From: Hyphomicrobiales bacterium
Lineage (GTDB): Bacteria; Pseudomonadota; Alphaproteobacteria; Rhizobiales; Rhizobiaceae
Assembly (NCBI GenBank): GCA_900469965.1
Contig: UBZP01000015.1
Span: 1 to 64,000, forward strand
Length of the DNA: 64,000 bases
Direction of reading: 5' to 3'
Shown: one piece after another, positions 25,147 to 34,105 of the stretch
How the letters are laid out: every line of letters starts with the position of its first letter
How positions within the stretch are numbered: position 1 is the first letter of the stretch
Notes under the pieces: model-generated
Told to the model about the DNA's origin: nothing
Database searches by the model: none
Seen by the model: only the letters and a program-made list of their open reading frames with translations
Made by a program: the position numbers and the translations under genes

Positions 25147-28100
25147 ATGCCAAGATTTTTCATCGACAGGCCGATCTTCGCCTGGGTCGTCGCCATCTTC
25201 ATCATGCTCGCGGGCCTGATCACGATTCCGATGCTGCCGGTCGCGCAGTATCCGAACGTGGCGCCGCCGCAGATCTCGATCTCCACCAACTACCCGGGCG
25301 CATCGCCCGAGGACATCTACCAGTCGGTGACGCGGCCGATCGAGGAGGAGCTGAACGGCGTGCCCGGGCTGCTCTACTTCGAATCCACCTCCGAATCCTC
25401 CGGCAGCATCTCCATCGACGTCACCTTCGCGCCCGGAACCAATATCGGCGAGGCGCAGGTGGAAGTGCAGAACCGCATCGCCCGCGTCGAGCCGCGCCTG
25501 CCGCAGGCCGTCACCCAGCAGGGCATGCGCGTCGAGCAGGCCAGCACCTCCTTCCTGATGGTGGTGGCGCTGTCTTCGACCGACGGCAACACGGACGCCA
25601 TCGGCCTCGGCGACTATCTCAGCCGCAACGTGCTCGGCGAAATCCGGCGCGTGCCCGGCGTCGGCAGCGCGACGCTGTTTTCGACGCAGCGCTCGATGCG
25701 CGTCTGGGTCGATCCCGACAAGATGGTCGGCCTCAACCTGACGGTCGATGACGTCACCAACGCCATCTCGGCGCAGAATGCGCAGGTCTCGGCGGGCCAG
25801 ATCGGCGCGCAGCCCAATCCGATCGGCCAGCAGATCTCGGCGACCGTGCTCGTGCGCGGCCAGCTGACCTCGCCGGAGGAATTCGGCTCGATCGTGCTGC
25901 GCGCCAACCCGGACGGCTCGTCCGTGCGGCTTCGCGACGTCGCCACCATCGAGATCGGCGGCGAGAGCTACAACTTCTCGACGCGCCTGAGCGGCAATCC
26001 CACGGCCGCCATCGGCGTCCAGCTGTCGCCGACCGGCAATGCCATGTCGACGGCGGAAGGCGTGCGCACCAAGATGGAGGAACTGGCGAAGTTCTTTCCG
26101 GCCGGCGTCGAATACAGCATTCCCTACGACACGACCCCCTTCGTCGAGGTGTCGATCGAGAAGGTGATCCACACGCTGATCGAGGCGATCGGGCTCGTCT
26201 TCATCGTGATGTTCCTGTTCCTGCAGAACATCCGCTACACGATCATCCCGACGCTGGTGGTGCCGGTGGCGCTGCTCGGAACCTGTGCGGCGATGTTCGT
26301 CTCCGGCTTCTCGATCAACGTGCTGACCATGTTCGCGATGGTGCTGGCGATCGGCATCCTCGTCGACGACGCGATCGTCGTCGTCGAGAACGTCGAGCGC
26401 ATCATGGCCGAGGAGGGCCTGTCGCCGAAGGAAGCCACGAAGAAGGCGATGAGCCAGATTTCCGGCGCGGTCATCGGCATCACGCTGGTGCTCTCGGCGG
26501 TGTTCATCCCGATGGCGTTCTTCCCGGGCGCGGTCGGCATCATCTATCAGCAGTTCAGCCTGACCATGGTGGTGTCGATCCTGTTTTCGGGCTTCCTGGC
26601 GCTGTCGCTGACGCCGGCGCTCTGCGCCACGTTCCTGAAGCCGATCCCGCAGGGCCATCACGAGAAGCGCGGCTTCTTCGGCTGGTTCAACCGCGGCTTC
26701 GACAGGACGGCGCACGGCTATTCCGGCGTGGTGGGCAAGGTCGTGCGGCGCTCCGGCCGGCTGATGGTCGTCTATCTCGCGCTGCTCGCAGGGCTTGCTT
26801 ATGCCTATCTGCAGCTTCCGACGTCATTCCTGCCGAACGAGGACCAGGGCTACCTGATCGTCGACATGCAGGCCCCGTCCGAGGCGAGCGGAACCCGTAC
26901 GGCTGAAGTCATCCAGCAGGTGGAGAAGATCTTCCTCGGGGAGAAGGCCGTCGCCGACGTCGTGGCCATCTCCGGCTACAGCTTCTCCGGTACCGGCCAG
27001 AATGCCGGCCTCGCCTTCGTGCCCCTGAAGGACTGGTCCGAGCGCGGGCCGGAGGATTCGGCCGATGCGATCGCGGGCCGGGCCAACATGCAGCTGTTCG
27101 GCATCAAGGACGCGATGACGTTCTCGCTGTCGCCGCCGCCGATCCAGGGCCTCGGCAATTCGACCGGCTTCACCTTCCGCCTGCAGGATCGCGGCGGGCT
27201 GGGGCAAGCCGCACTCTCGGCCGCCCGCGACCAGCTGATGGCCGCGGCGCAGAAGAGCCCGGTCGTGACCGGCCTGCGCATCGAGGGCATGCCGGACGCC
27301 GCACAGGTCAATCTGGTGATCGACCGCGAGAAGGCCAACACCTTTGGCGTGACGTTCGCCGACATCAACTCGACGATTTCGGCGAACCTCGGCTCGTCCT
27401 ACGTCAACGACTTCCCGAACTCCGGGCGCATGCAGCGCGTGACGGTGCAGGCGGGGGCGGACAAGCGCATGCAGACCGCCGACCTCCTCAATCTCAACGT
27501 CCGCAATGCCAGCGGCGGCATGGTTCCGCTGTCGTCCTTTGCGACGGTGGAGTGGATCCGCGGGCCGCAGCAGATCGTCGGCTACAACGGCTATCCGGCG
27601 ATCCGCATCGCCGGCCAGGCCGCACCCGGCTTCTCCTCCGGCGAGGCGATCGCCGAGATGGAGCGGCTGGCTGGCGAGCTGCCGAACGGCTTCGGCTACG
27701 AATGGACGGGCCAGTCGCTGCAGGAGATCCAGTCCGGATCGCAGGCGCCGGCGCTGATCGCGCTGTCGATCCTGTTCGTCTTCCTGCTGCTCTCGGCGCT
27801 CTACGAGAGCTGGTCGATCCCGCTGTCGGTCATGCTCGTCGTGCCGCTCGGCGTCATCGGCTCGGTGCTGGCGGTGACCTGGCGCGGCATGCCGAACGAC
27901 GTCTACTTCCTCGTCGGCCTGATCACCATCATCGGCCTGTCGGCGAAGAACGCGATCCTGATCATCGAGTTCGCCAAGGACCTGCGCGCCGAGGGCAAGC
28001 CGCTGCTCGAGGCCACCATCGAGGCCTGCCGGCTGCGCTTCCGGCCGATCCTGATGACCTCGCTGGCCTTCACCCTCGGCGTGCTGCCGATGGCGATCGC

Positions 28101-28284
28101 CACGGGCGCCAGCGCCGCCAGCCAGAATGCGATCGGCACCGGCGTGATGGGCGGCATGATCTCGGCCACCATCCTCGCGATCTTCTTCGTACCGGTCTTC
28201 TTCGTGTTCGTTATGAAGCTCTTCGGCCGCAGCCCGAAGCAGGAAAAGCCGGCTGCGGAGCCGGCGCCGGCGCCCGGCGAGTGA
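25147..28284 (+). CDS. RND multidrug efflux permease (AcrB/MexB, HAE-1 family)
   Basis: The 1045-residue protein has the usual AcrB length. It starts PRFFIDRPIFAWVVAIFIM, carries the proton-relay aspartates in GILVDDAIVVVENVERIM (about residue 405), and has the partner lysine in GLSAKNAILIIEFAKDL. Two large periplasmic loops and twelve transmembrane segments are evident. It expels hydrophobic drugs, detergents or plant compounds using the proton gradient. It lies 11 bases after the adaptor gene. The C-terminal tail is Pro/Ala/Glu-rich. Confidence 0.95.
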   Translation: MPRFFIDRPIFAWVVAIFIMLAGLITIPMLPVAQYPNVAPPQISISTNYPGASPEDIYQSVTRPIEEELNGVPGLLYFESTSESSGSISIDVTFAPGTNIGEAQVEVQNRIARVEPRLPQAVTQQGMRVEQASTSFLMVVALSSTDGNTDAIGLGDYLSRNVLGEIRRVPGVGSATLFSTQRSMRVWVDPDKMVGLNLTVDDVTNAISAQNAQVSAGQIGAQPNPIGQQISATVLVRGQLTSPEEFGSIVLRANPDGSSVRLRDVATIEIGGESYNFSTRLSGNPTAAIGVQLSPTGNAMSTAEGVRTKMEELAKFFPAGVEYSIPYDTTPFVEVSIEKVIHTLIEAIGLVFIVMFLFLQNIRYTIIPTLVVPVALLGTCAAMFVSGFSINVLTMFAMVLAIGILVDDAIVVVENVERIMAEEGLSPKEATKKAMSQISGAVIGITLVLSAVFIPMAFFPGAVGIIYQQFSLTMVVSILFSGFLALSLTPALCATFLKPIPQGHHEKRGFFGWFNRGFDRTAHGYSGVVGKVVRRSGRLMVVYLALLAGLAYAYLQLPTSFLPNEDQGYLIVDMQAPSEASGTRTAEVIQQVEKIFLGEKAVADVVAISGYSFSGTGQNAGLAFVPLKDWSERGPEDSADAIAGRANMQLFGIKDAMTFSLSPPPIQGLGNSTGFTFRLQDRGGLGQAALSAARDQLMAAAQKSPVVTGLRIEGMPDAAQVNLVIDREKANTFGVTFADINSTISANLGSSYVNDFPNSGRMQRVTVQAGADKRMQTADLLNLNVRNASGGMVPLSSFATVEWIRGPQQIVGYNGYPAIRIAGQAAPGFSSGEAIAEMERLAGELPNGFGYEWTGQSLQEIQSGSQAPALIALSILFVFLLLSALYESWSIPLSVMLVVPLGVIGSVLAVTWRGMPNDVYFLVGLITIIGLSAKNAILIIEFAKDLRAEGKPLLEATIEACRLRFRPILMTSLAFTLGVLPMAIATGASAASQNAIGTGVMGGMISATILAIFFVPVFFVFVMKLFGRSPKQEKPAAEPAPAPGE

Positions 28285-28291
28285 TCCCAGA

Positions 28292-28313
28292 ATGCCCGCC
28301 GCACGGCGGGCAT
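28292..28313 (+). terminator. Hairpin between efflux permease and regulator
   Basis: ATGCCCGCC (28292-28300), loop GCAC, and GGCGGGCAT (28305-28313) form a perfect 9-bp stem, followed by TTCCCCTT. The U-tract is poor, so it may be a partial terminator that lowers read-through into the TetR gene. Confidence 0.55.
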
Positions 28314-28336
28314 TTCCCCTTCTATCGGGAGGCAGC

Positions 28337-28948
28337 ATGCGAAGGACAAAGGCGGACGCCGAAGCCACGCGCCAGCAGATCCTCGGCGCGGCCGAGCGCG
28401 TCTTCTTCGAAAAAGGCGTCTCCAACGCCTCGATGGAGGAGGTGGCGATCGCCGCCGGCGTCACCCGCGGCGCCATCTACTGGCATTTCGCCAACAAGAC
28501 CGACCTCTTCATGGAGCTCTACAAGTCCGTGCCGCTGCCGCAGGAGGACATGATCGCCCGCGAGCTCGAGGTCGAGGGCGCCGACGTCTTTGCGGTGGTC
28601 GAGCGCATGGCCGCCGAGTGGCTGGATGTGCTGGCCCATGACGAGCAGCGCCAGCGGATCCTGTCGATCCTGCTCCGCTGCGACTATGGCGGCGAACTGG
28701 CGCCGGTGCTGGTGCAGCAGCAGCAGGTGTTCGACGAGCACGTGCGCATCCTCGAGATGGCCTTTGCGCGGACGGCCGAGAAGGGCCAGCTCCACAGCTG
28801 TTGGACGCCGCGATCGCTCGCGACCGCCTTCTGCTGGATGATGAAGGGACTGTGCGTCGAGTGGCTCCTGTTCGGGCGCCGCTTCGATATCGCCGTGGAA
28901 GGCCGCGAGGGCCTGGCCCGGTTCATGCGCGGGCTGAGGGCCGCCTGA
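28337..28948 (+). CDS. TetR/AcrR-family repressor of the efflux pump
   Basis: The 203-residue protein has a classic TetR N-terminal HTH: TRQQILGAAERVFFEKGVSNASMEEVAIAAGVTRGAIYWHFANKTDLF (residues 11-58). The C-terminal ligand domain is AcrR/TtgR-like (LLRCDYGGELAPVL, WMMKGLCVEWLLF). A GGGAGG ribosome binding site precedes the ATG at 28337. Gene position directly after the pump suggests it represses the operon, probably via the palindrome at 23771-23794. It is co-directional, so autoregulation is possible. Confidence 0.9.
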   Translation: MRRTKADAEATRQQILGAAERVFFEKGVSNASMEEVAIAAGVTRGAIYWHFANKTDLFMELYKSVPLPQEDMIARELEVEGADVFAVVERMAAEWLDVLAHDEQRQRILSILLRCDYGGELAPVLVQQQQVFDEHVRILEMAFARTAEKGQLHSCWTPRSLATAFCWMMKGLCVEWLLFGRRFDIAVEGREGLARFMRGLRAA

Positions 28949-29003
28949 TCCGCCGTCGCGCCCGCCTGCGCCCTTTAGCGCGCCGGCACTGGTTTTGGTG
29001 ATG

Positions 29004-29243
29004 TCAGGCGCTGTCTCCGGTCACCCTTGCGATCCATTCCTCGCCGATATTCCAACGCCTTAGCACGGAAAGCGGATCTTCCGAATCAAGCCTGGAACAG
29101 ATGCGGTAGACCTCCAGCACCTCGGCGCTCATCTCGCCCTTCTGGTAGAAATACATCGCCGCGGCATAGCGGGCGCGCCCCGACCACGCGACGCCCGTCG
29201 GGGTGCGGATAAGTTGCCAGTGGTGGCGCGTCTCTTCGTCCAT
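29004..29243 (-). CDS. Small conserved hypothetical protein
   Basis: The 79-residue cytoplasmic protein starts MDEETRHHWQLIRTP and contains AAMYFYQKGEMSAEVLEVYRICSRLDSEDP and a Trp-rich C-terminus (LRRWNIGEEWIARV). It looks well folded and resembles uncharacterised rhizobial proteins. It has no recognised motif, signal peptide or membrane segment. The start at 29243 is preferred over a longer Arg/Lys-rich extension. It converges on the TetR gene. Confidence 0.7.
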   Translation of the reverse strand: MDEETRHHWQLIRTPTGVAWSGRARYAAAMYFYQKGEMSAEVLEVYRICSRLDSEDPLSVLRRWNIGEEWIARVTGDSA

Positions 29244-29364
29244 CGCGGTCGTTTCTGTCCTTTTCTTCGCTCGAGGGCGGCGGTGTGCCGCCGGCATGGC
29301 GTCATGCTTTGCCTAGGGGCCTCTGACGTTTCGTTGCGGCCCCTCACGCTCGATTGCGAGGGCG

Positions 29365-29473
29365 CTCCTCACCCTAACCCTCTCCCCCAGGCGGGGAGAG
29401 GGGACGGAGACGCTGCGAGAAGTGTCCTTCTCCCCGCTGGCGGGGAGAGGGTGCCGGCAGGCGGATGAGGGGC
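29365..29473. repeat. RIME-like palindromic element, copy 3
   Basis: Two hairpins (CCTCTCCCCC/GGGGAGAGGGG and CTCCCCGCTGGCGGGGAG) end in GGTGCCGGCAGGCGGATGAG, the same right arm as copy 2. It fills most of the gap between the small hypothetical gene and the end of the GcvT-like gene. Confidence 0.75.
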
Positions 29474-29496
29474 GTTCCGCTTTCCGTCTTCCAATC

Positions 29497-30747
29497 CTAC
29501 CGCAGCCCCGGCGGCGTCGCCGTCCGCCGCGCCAGCTTGACGAAGGGGCGGGGGACGATCTTCGCGCGCTTCATCATCTTCTGGTATTTCAGCTCCCGCA
29601 TCGCATAGATCTCCACCCAGAGGTCGTCGGTGAACGTCGTGCCGTAGGGACGCTCGAGACTGGCGATCGCGATGTTGCGCTTGGCGGTCGGTGACCAGGT
29701 GGCGGCGGTGACGAGGCCGGCCTCGCGCTTGCCGCGATGATAGACGATCGCATGCTCGGCTGGAATATTCCCTTCGATTTCAAGGCCTACCAGGATGTGC
29801 TTCAGAGTTTGATTCCGGCGGGCGTCGAGGATGGCGCGGCGGCCGTTGAAATGCGGCTTGTTCGGATCGACCAGCCAGTCGAGGCCGATCTCGTCGGGCA
29901 GGCGGACGCGATCGGCGCGTAGTGCTGCCTCGGCGGTGACGAAGTCGGCATTGGCGACGATGAAGCCGGCCTCGATGCGGGTGCGGTTCAGCGCCGAATA
30001 GCCGATGGCGCGGATGCCATGCTCGCCGCCGGCGTCCCACAGCCGGTCCCAGAGCGACAGCGCGGCGGCGCGCGGCACGAACAGCTCGTAGCCGAGGTCG
30101 CCGGTGAAGCCGGTGCGCGAGATCGTCACCGAGCTGCAGCCGGGGCCGCCGTCATGGGGAAAGTTTCCGATGTCGAAGGGCTTCAGCCGATCCGCCCCGG
30201 CAAAGCCGGCCGCGGCGAGGACCGCAAAGCTGGTCGGTCCCTGCAAAGCGAGGCCGGCGATCTCGTCCGTCTCCTCGCGGATGTCGACGGCGAGGCCGAA
30301 GTCGCTGTCGAGCAGCCAGGGCAGGTGGCGCTCCTGGCAGCAGAGGCGGAATTCCTGTTCGCCGAGCCGGAACAGCGTGCCGTCGTCGAGCACGTGGCCG
30401 TGATCGTCGCACCAGGCGGTATAGTGGACGCGGCCGATACCGAGCTTGCGCACGTCGCGCAGCGTCAGTCGGTTCAGATAGCGCTCGGCGTCGGGGCCAC
30501 TGATCCGGTATTTCACCATCGGCGAGATGTCGAACAGCGCTGCCGTCGAGCGGATGGCGAAATATTCGAGCTCCTCGTCGAAGACCGCATGCGGCGCCTT
30601 GTAGCCGGCCCAGTTGTACCAGTCGTTGACCTGGTCGAGGGCGGCGAGCCGCGGGTGGAACGGCGTCTCCAGCCGGGGGGCGAGGATGTGATCGCGGGCG
30701 GCGCGGCGGGCGTCCTGGGCATTTGCGGGCTTGGTCAGGGCGTTCAT
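29497..30747 (-). CDS. GcvT-like aminomethyltransferase-family protein
   Basis: The 416-residue protein has the GcvT/YgfZ fold. It shows NDWYNWAGYKAPHAVF, STAALFDISPMVKYRISGPDAERYLNRL, GLALQGPTSFAVL, SRTGFTGDLGYELFVP (folate-site region) and GYSALNRTRIEAGFI. Stand-alone relatives of glycine-cleavage T protein bind tetrahydrofolate and accept one-carbon units from N-methyl or aminomethyl groups. Here it should take C1 units released from the compound handled by the two adjacent flavoproteins (inference). The start overlaps the upstream gene by 4 bases. It is the last gene of its operon. Confidence 0.85.
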   Translation of the reverse strand: MNALTKPANAQDARRAARDHILAPRLETPFHPRLAALDQVNDWYNWAGYKAPHAVFDEELEYFAIRSTAALFDISPMVKYRISGPDAERYLNRLTLRDVRKLGIGRVHYTAWCDDHGHVLDDGTLFRLGEQEFRLCCQERHLPWLLDSDFGLAVDIREETDEIAGLALQGPTSFAVLAAAGFAGADRLKPFDIGNFPHDGGPGCSSVTISRTGFTGDLGYELFVPRAAALSLWDRLWDAGGEHGIRAIGYSALNRTRIEAGFIVANADFVTAEAALRADRVRLPDEIGLDWLVDPNKPHFNGRRAILDARRNQTLKHILVGLEIEGNIPAEHAIVYHRGKREAGLVTAATWSPTAKRNIAIASLERPYGTTFTDDLWVEIYAMRELKYQKMMKRAKIVPRPFVKLARRTATPPGLR

Positions 30748-32327
30748 CGGCGGTCTCCGGCAAGGATGTGGCGGGCGGCGTTCCAGCCGGCGAGGCCGGA
30801 GATGCCGCCGCCGGGATGAGCGCCGGCGCTGGCGAGATAGAGCCCCTCGATCGGCGTCGTATAGCCGGACGCCGCCCCCGTCGGCCGGTTGATCAGCAAC
30901 TGGTCGGCCTGCAGCTCGCCGTGATGCCAGTGGCCGCCGGGCAGGTTGTATTCGGTCTCGATGTCGGCGGGCGTGGCGAGGTCGGCGGCGACGATGGTGT
31001 CGCCGATTCCCGGCGCGTGGCGTTCGAGGATGTCGAGGACGATCCTCAGGAAGGCCGGCTTGCCACTCTCCCAGCCCATCTTGAGCCGGTAGGGCGCATA
31101 TTGGATCAGCGCCGACAGGGTGCAGGCGCCGTCCGGCGCGAGCGTGGCGTCGGCAAGGCTCGGCAGCACGATCTCCATCACCGGATCGGGCGAGAATTCA
31201 CCGTACTTGGCCGGGTTGAAGGCGTCCTCCACATGGCTCATCGAGCGGGCGATGACGATGCGGCCGGCATGGTCGCGGCCCGAAAGGCCGTCGAAGTTCG
31301 GCATGCGTGACAGGGCGAGGTCGAGCTTGGCGACGTTGCCGGCGGAGCGGACGTGGCGGATGGAACGCAGGAAGCCGGTGCCGGTCTCGACGGGGTCGAC
31401 GAGATGCAGGAAGGTCGCCTGCGGATGGATCGCCGAGACCACGACGGGCGCGGTGAGTTCGGTGCCGTCCGAAAGGATGACGCCGCGGGTGCTGCCGCGG
31501 TCGGCGAGGATGCGGCCGACGCGGGCGCCGCAGCGGATGGTGACGCCGGCGCTCTCGGCGGCCCTGACGAAGGCCGGTGCCACGGCCGCCATGCCGCCTT
31601 CGGGGATGAACTGGCCGCCGGCCTTGCCGGCCACCTCGCCGGTCAGGCGATAGTAGAGACCGAGCAGCGAGGTCGGCGAGCGGGGCCCTAGGTGGATGCC
31701 GAGCGTGGCGTCGAAGGCGAGCAATGCCTTCAGCCGGTCGTCCTCCAGATATTCGTCGGCGACGTCGGCGACGTTCATCAGGAGCATGCGCAGGAAGTCG
31801 CGGCCCTCGGCGCGCCCCTTGCGGATCAGGCCGAAGCCGGCGGCGGCGAGCGTCGAGATGTCGCCGATGCCGATCGCGCCGAGCTGCGGCGGCGGGCGAC
31901 GGAGGAAGCGCTTGAGGATGCCGGCCTGGAAGACGAGCTTGTCGCGCAGGCGGGAAAAGGCGGCGGCTTCTTCGGCGGTGACGCCGTCGATCGCCTCGCC
32001 ATAGGCGCCGCGCAGCACGGCCGGCTCTCGTTCTCCGTCGAGGACGGCGGTCGGCATGGCCGGCCCGGGCCTGGCCGCAAGCGACAGGCCGAGGTCGCGG
32101 GCGACTTCCGGATCGAGCCGGTTGACGAGGTGGGCGAGGCCGGCGGAGCGGAAGCCGGGCGCGAATTCGCGGCCGCGGGCCGCACCGCCCGGCGCGTTCG
32201 CCGCCTCCAGCACCAGCACCCTGCGGCCGCTGCGGCCGAGCTTGGCGGCGGCGGCAAGGCCGTTGTGGCCGGCGCCGATGACGATGGCGTCATAGGCGTG
32301 CGGGGCGGTTGCCGATGGAGCTTTCAT
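30744..32327 (-). CDS. CrtI/PYROXD2-like FAD-dependent oxidoreductase, copy B
   Basis: The product is about 527 residues. The N-terminal FAD fold AIVIGAGHNGLAAAAKLGRSGRRVLVLEA is followed by GGAARGREF. The C-terminus has LYLASAGAHPGGGISGLAGWNAARHIL, typical of phytoene-desaturase-like proteins of the PYROXD2 group. That group is not a carotenoid enzyme in most bacteria and has no firm substrate. The start is ambiguous: ATG at 32327 lies 4 bases after the upstream stop, and ATG at 32345 would overlap it. It is a paralogue of the next gene and coupled to it and to the GcvT-like gene. Confidence 0.85.
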   Translation of the reverse strand: MKAPSATAPHAYDAIVIGAGHNGLAAAAKLGRSGRRVLVLEAANAPGGAARGREFAPGFRSAGLAHLVNRLDPEVARDLGLSLAARPGPAMPTAVLDGEREPAVLRGAYGEAIDGVTAEEAAAFSRLRDKLVFQAGILKRFLRRPPPQLGAIGIGDISTLAAAGFGLIRKGRAEGRDFLRMLLMNVADVADEYLEDDRLKALLAFDATLGIHLGPRSPTSLLGLYYRLTGEVAGKAGGQFIPEGGMAAVAPAFVRAAESAGVTIRCGARVGRILADRGSTRGVILSDGTELTAPVVVSAIHPQATFLHLVDPVETGTGFLRSIRHVRSAGNVAKLDLALSRMPNFDGLSGRDHAGRIVIARSMSHVEDAFNPAKYGEFSPDPVMEIVLPSLADATLAPDGACTLSALIQYAPYRLKMGWESGKPAFLRIVLDILERHAPGIGDTIVAADLATPADIETEYNLPGGHWHHGELQADQLLINRPTGAASGYTTPIEGLYLASAGAHPGGGISGLAGWNAARHILAGDRR

Positions 32328-32331
32328 GGGC

Positions 32332-33951
32332 TCAGATGACGTCATGGGCGTTGCTCATCTTCTCGGGGCTGCGCTTCAGGTCGCGGAGGATTTCCATGGC
32401 GGCGTTGCGTCCGGGCGCGCCCATGACGCCGCCCCCGGGATGGGTGGAGGAGCCGCAGATGTAGAGGCCGGCGATCGGGCTGCGGTATTGCGCGTAGCCG
32501 GGCACGGGGCGATTGAACAGGAGCTGGTCGAAGGTCAGTTCGCCCTGGAAGATGTTGCCCTCGGTCAGGCCGACCTCGGCTTCCAGTTCGCGCGGGGTGC
32601 GCACCTCCATGTGGACGATGCGGTCGCGGAAGCCCGGCGAATAATCGGCAATCTGGCCGACGACGGTCTCGGCGAAGGCTGTGCGGTCGGCGTCCGTCCA
32701 GTCGCGGCCCTCGACCTTTGGCGGACAGTACTGCACGAAGCAGCTCATGAAGTGCTTGCCGGGCGAGGTCATGGTCGGGTCGAGCGTGGTCGGGATCATC
32801 GCATCCAGCATCGGGTCGGCCGACCAGCGCCCGGCCTTCCAGTCGTCATAGGCGCGCTCCATGCGTTCGATCGTATCGGTGAAGTGCAGGTCGCCGCGGA
32901 TGCAGGACGAGCCCTTCGGCAGGGCAGGGAACTCCGGCAGGCTGTCGAGTGCGATGTTCACCTTGCCGGACGAGCCGCGCATCTTGAAGTGCTTCACCCG
33001 GTGGACGAAGTCTTCCGGCAGGTCGGCCTCGTCGACGAGCTTCAGGAAGGTGCGCTTCACGTCGGCGTTGGAGACGACGAGGTTGGCGCGGATCTCCTCG
33101 CCGTTTTCCAGCACGACGCCGGTGGTGCGGCCGCCGCGGGAGAAGATCTTTGCGACCGGCGCGTCGGTGCGGATCGTGCCGCCGGAGGCGATGAACGAAC
33201 TCGCGAGCGCCTGGGTGACCGCGCCCATGCCGCCGCGGGCATAGCCCCAGGCGCCGACGGAGCCGTCGACCTCGCCCATGTAGTGGTGCAGGAGCACATA
33301 GGCCGTGCCCGGCGACATCGGCCCGAGCGCGGTGCCGATGATGCCGGAGATCGCCAGATAGGCCTTGATGACGTCGGTCTCGAAATATTCGTCGAGGAAG
33401 TCGGAGATCGACATGGTCCAGAAGCGCAGCGTCTCGGCCATCTCGCTGGCGCTGAATTCGCCGAACTTCTTCGCCAGGTAGACGAACTCGGCGATGTCGC
33501 GCGGGCGGAAGCCGAAGGGGTCGGGGGCGGTGCGCATCAGCAGCGGCTGGATGAAGCGGCACTGGCGGGTGACGTCGCGGGCGTAGCGCTCGTAGGCCTC
33601 GGCGTCGCGCTTCGAATAGCGCGCGAACTCGCGGCGGTGGCTGTCGTGGTCGCGGTAGGAGGCGAGGTAGTCGCCGTCGCGGGTCAGAACCGCGCCGCCC
33701 TCGTAGGCGACCACCTGCAGCCCGTGCCGCGGCAGTTCGAGGTCGCGCATGATCTCCGGGCGGAACAGCGAGCAGACGTAGGAACAGTTGGAATAGAGAA
33801 AGCCGGGGGTCAGTTCGCGGCTGGTGGCGGCACCGCCGACCCAGCCGTTCTTCTCCAGCACCGCCACCTTCAGGCCGGCCCGCTGCAGGTAGCAGGCGGT
33901 CACAAGGCCGTTGTGGCCGCCGCCCACCACGAGGACGTCATATCGCTGCAT
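32332..33951 (-). CDS. CrtI/PYROXD2-like FAD-dependent oxidoreductase, copy A
   Basis: The 539-residue flavoprotein has the dinucleotide-binding VLVVGGGHNGLVTACYLQRAGLKVAVLEKNGWVGGAA and a central ARGGMGAVTQALASSFIASGGTIRTDAPV. The C-terminus is LYICGSSTHPGGGVMGAPGRNAAMEIL. It belongs with copy B to the phytoene-dehydrogenase-like amine/hydrocarbon oxidoreductases. It is the first gene of the three-gene minus-strand operon and starts 60 bases from the BetI-like operator at 34011-34029. Carotenoid synthesis is unlikely because no crtB/crtE is present. Confidence 0.87.
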   Translation of the reverse strand: MQRYDVLVVGGGHNGLVTACYLQRAGLKVAVLEKNGWVGGAATSRELTPGFLYSNCSYVCSLFRPEIMRDLELPRHGLQVVAYEGGAVLTRDGDYLASYRDHDSHRREFARYSKRDAEAYERYARDVTRQCRFIQPLLMRTAPDPFGFRPRDIAEFVYLAKKFGEFSASEMAETLRFWTMSISDFLDEYFETDVIKAYLAISGIIGTALGPMSPGTAYVLLHHYMGEVDGSVGAWGYARGGMGAVTQALASSFIASGGTIRTDAPVAKIFSRGGRTTGVVLENGEEIRANLVVSNADVKRTFLKLVDEADLPEDFVHRVKHFKMRGSSGKVNIALDSLPEFPALPKGSSCIRGDLHFTDTIERMERAYDDWKAGRWSADPMLDAMIPTTLDPTMTSPGKHFMSCFVQYCPPKVEGRDWTDADRTAFAETVVGQIADYSPGFRDRIVHMEVRTPRELEAEVGLTEGNIFQGELTFDQLLFNRPVPGYAQYRSPIAGLYICGSSTHPGGGVMGAPGRNAAMEILRDLKRSPEKMSNAHDVI

Positions 33952-34010
33952 GCTCGTTCTCCCTCATTGCCCAAAAGGCTGCATCAAACGCAAAAACTTG
34001 TCCAGATATT

Positions 34011-34029
34011 TTGAATGAATATTCAGCAA
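34011..34029 (+). promoter_or_regulatory. BetI-like operator, site A
   Basis: TTGAATGAATATTCAGCAA contains the perfect palindrome TGAATATTCA and matches site C (43955-43973) at 17 of 19 positions. It lies in the divergent gap between the flavoprotein operon and the methyltransferase-regulator operon, 77 bases before the methyltransferase ATG. It probably binds the TetR protein encoded at 34912-35616. Confidence 0.65.
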
Positions 34030-34105
34030 GTATGTTGCAATCGTCTGATAATGCGCTAGAATTTCGTGTTGAGATTGGTGCGGATGCGAAAGTGGGGGCG
34101 TAGCT

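Noticed and set aside
24937-28476. Long minus-strand frames across the RND pump genes (592 and 550 residues)
   Set aside because: Antisense artefacts: no motifs, no start signals, and complete overlap with the AcrA/AcrB-like genes.
30744-33951. Carotenoid (phytoene) desaturase genes
   Set aside because: The similarity is to the wider CrtI/PYROXD2 superfamily. No crtB, crtE or crtY is nearby, and the context is amine metabolism.
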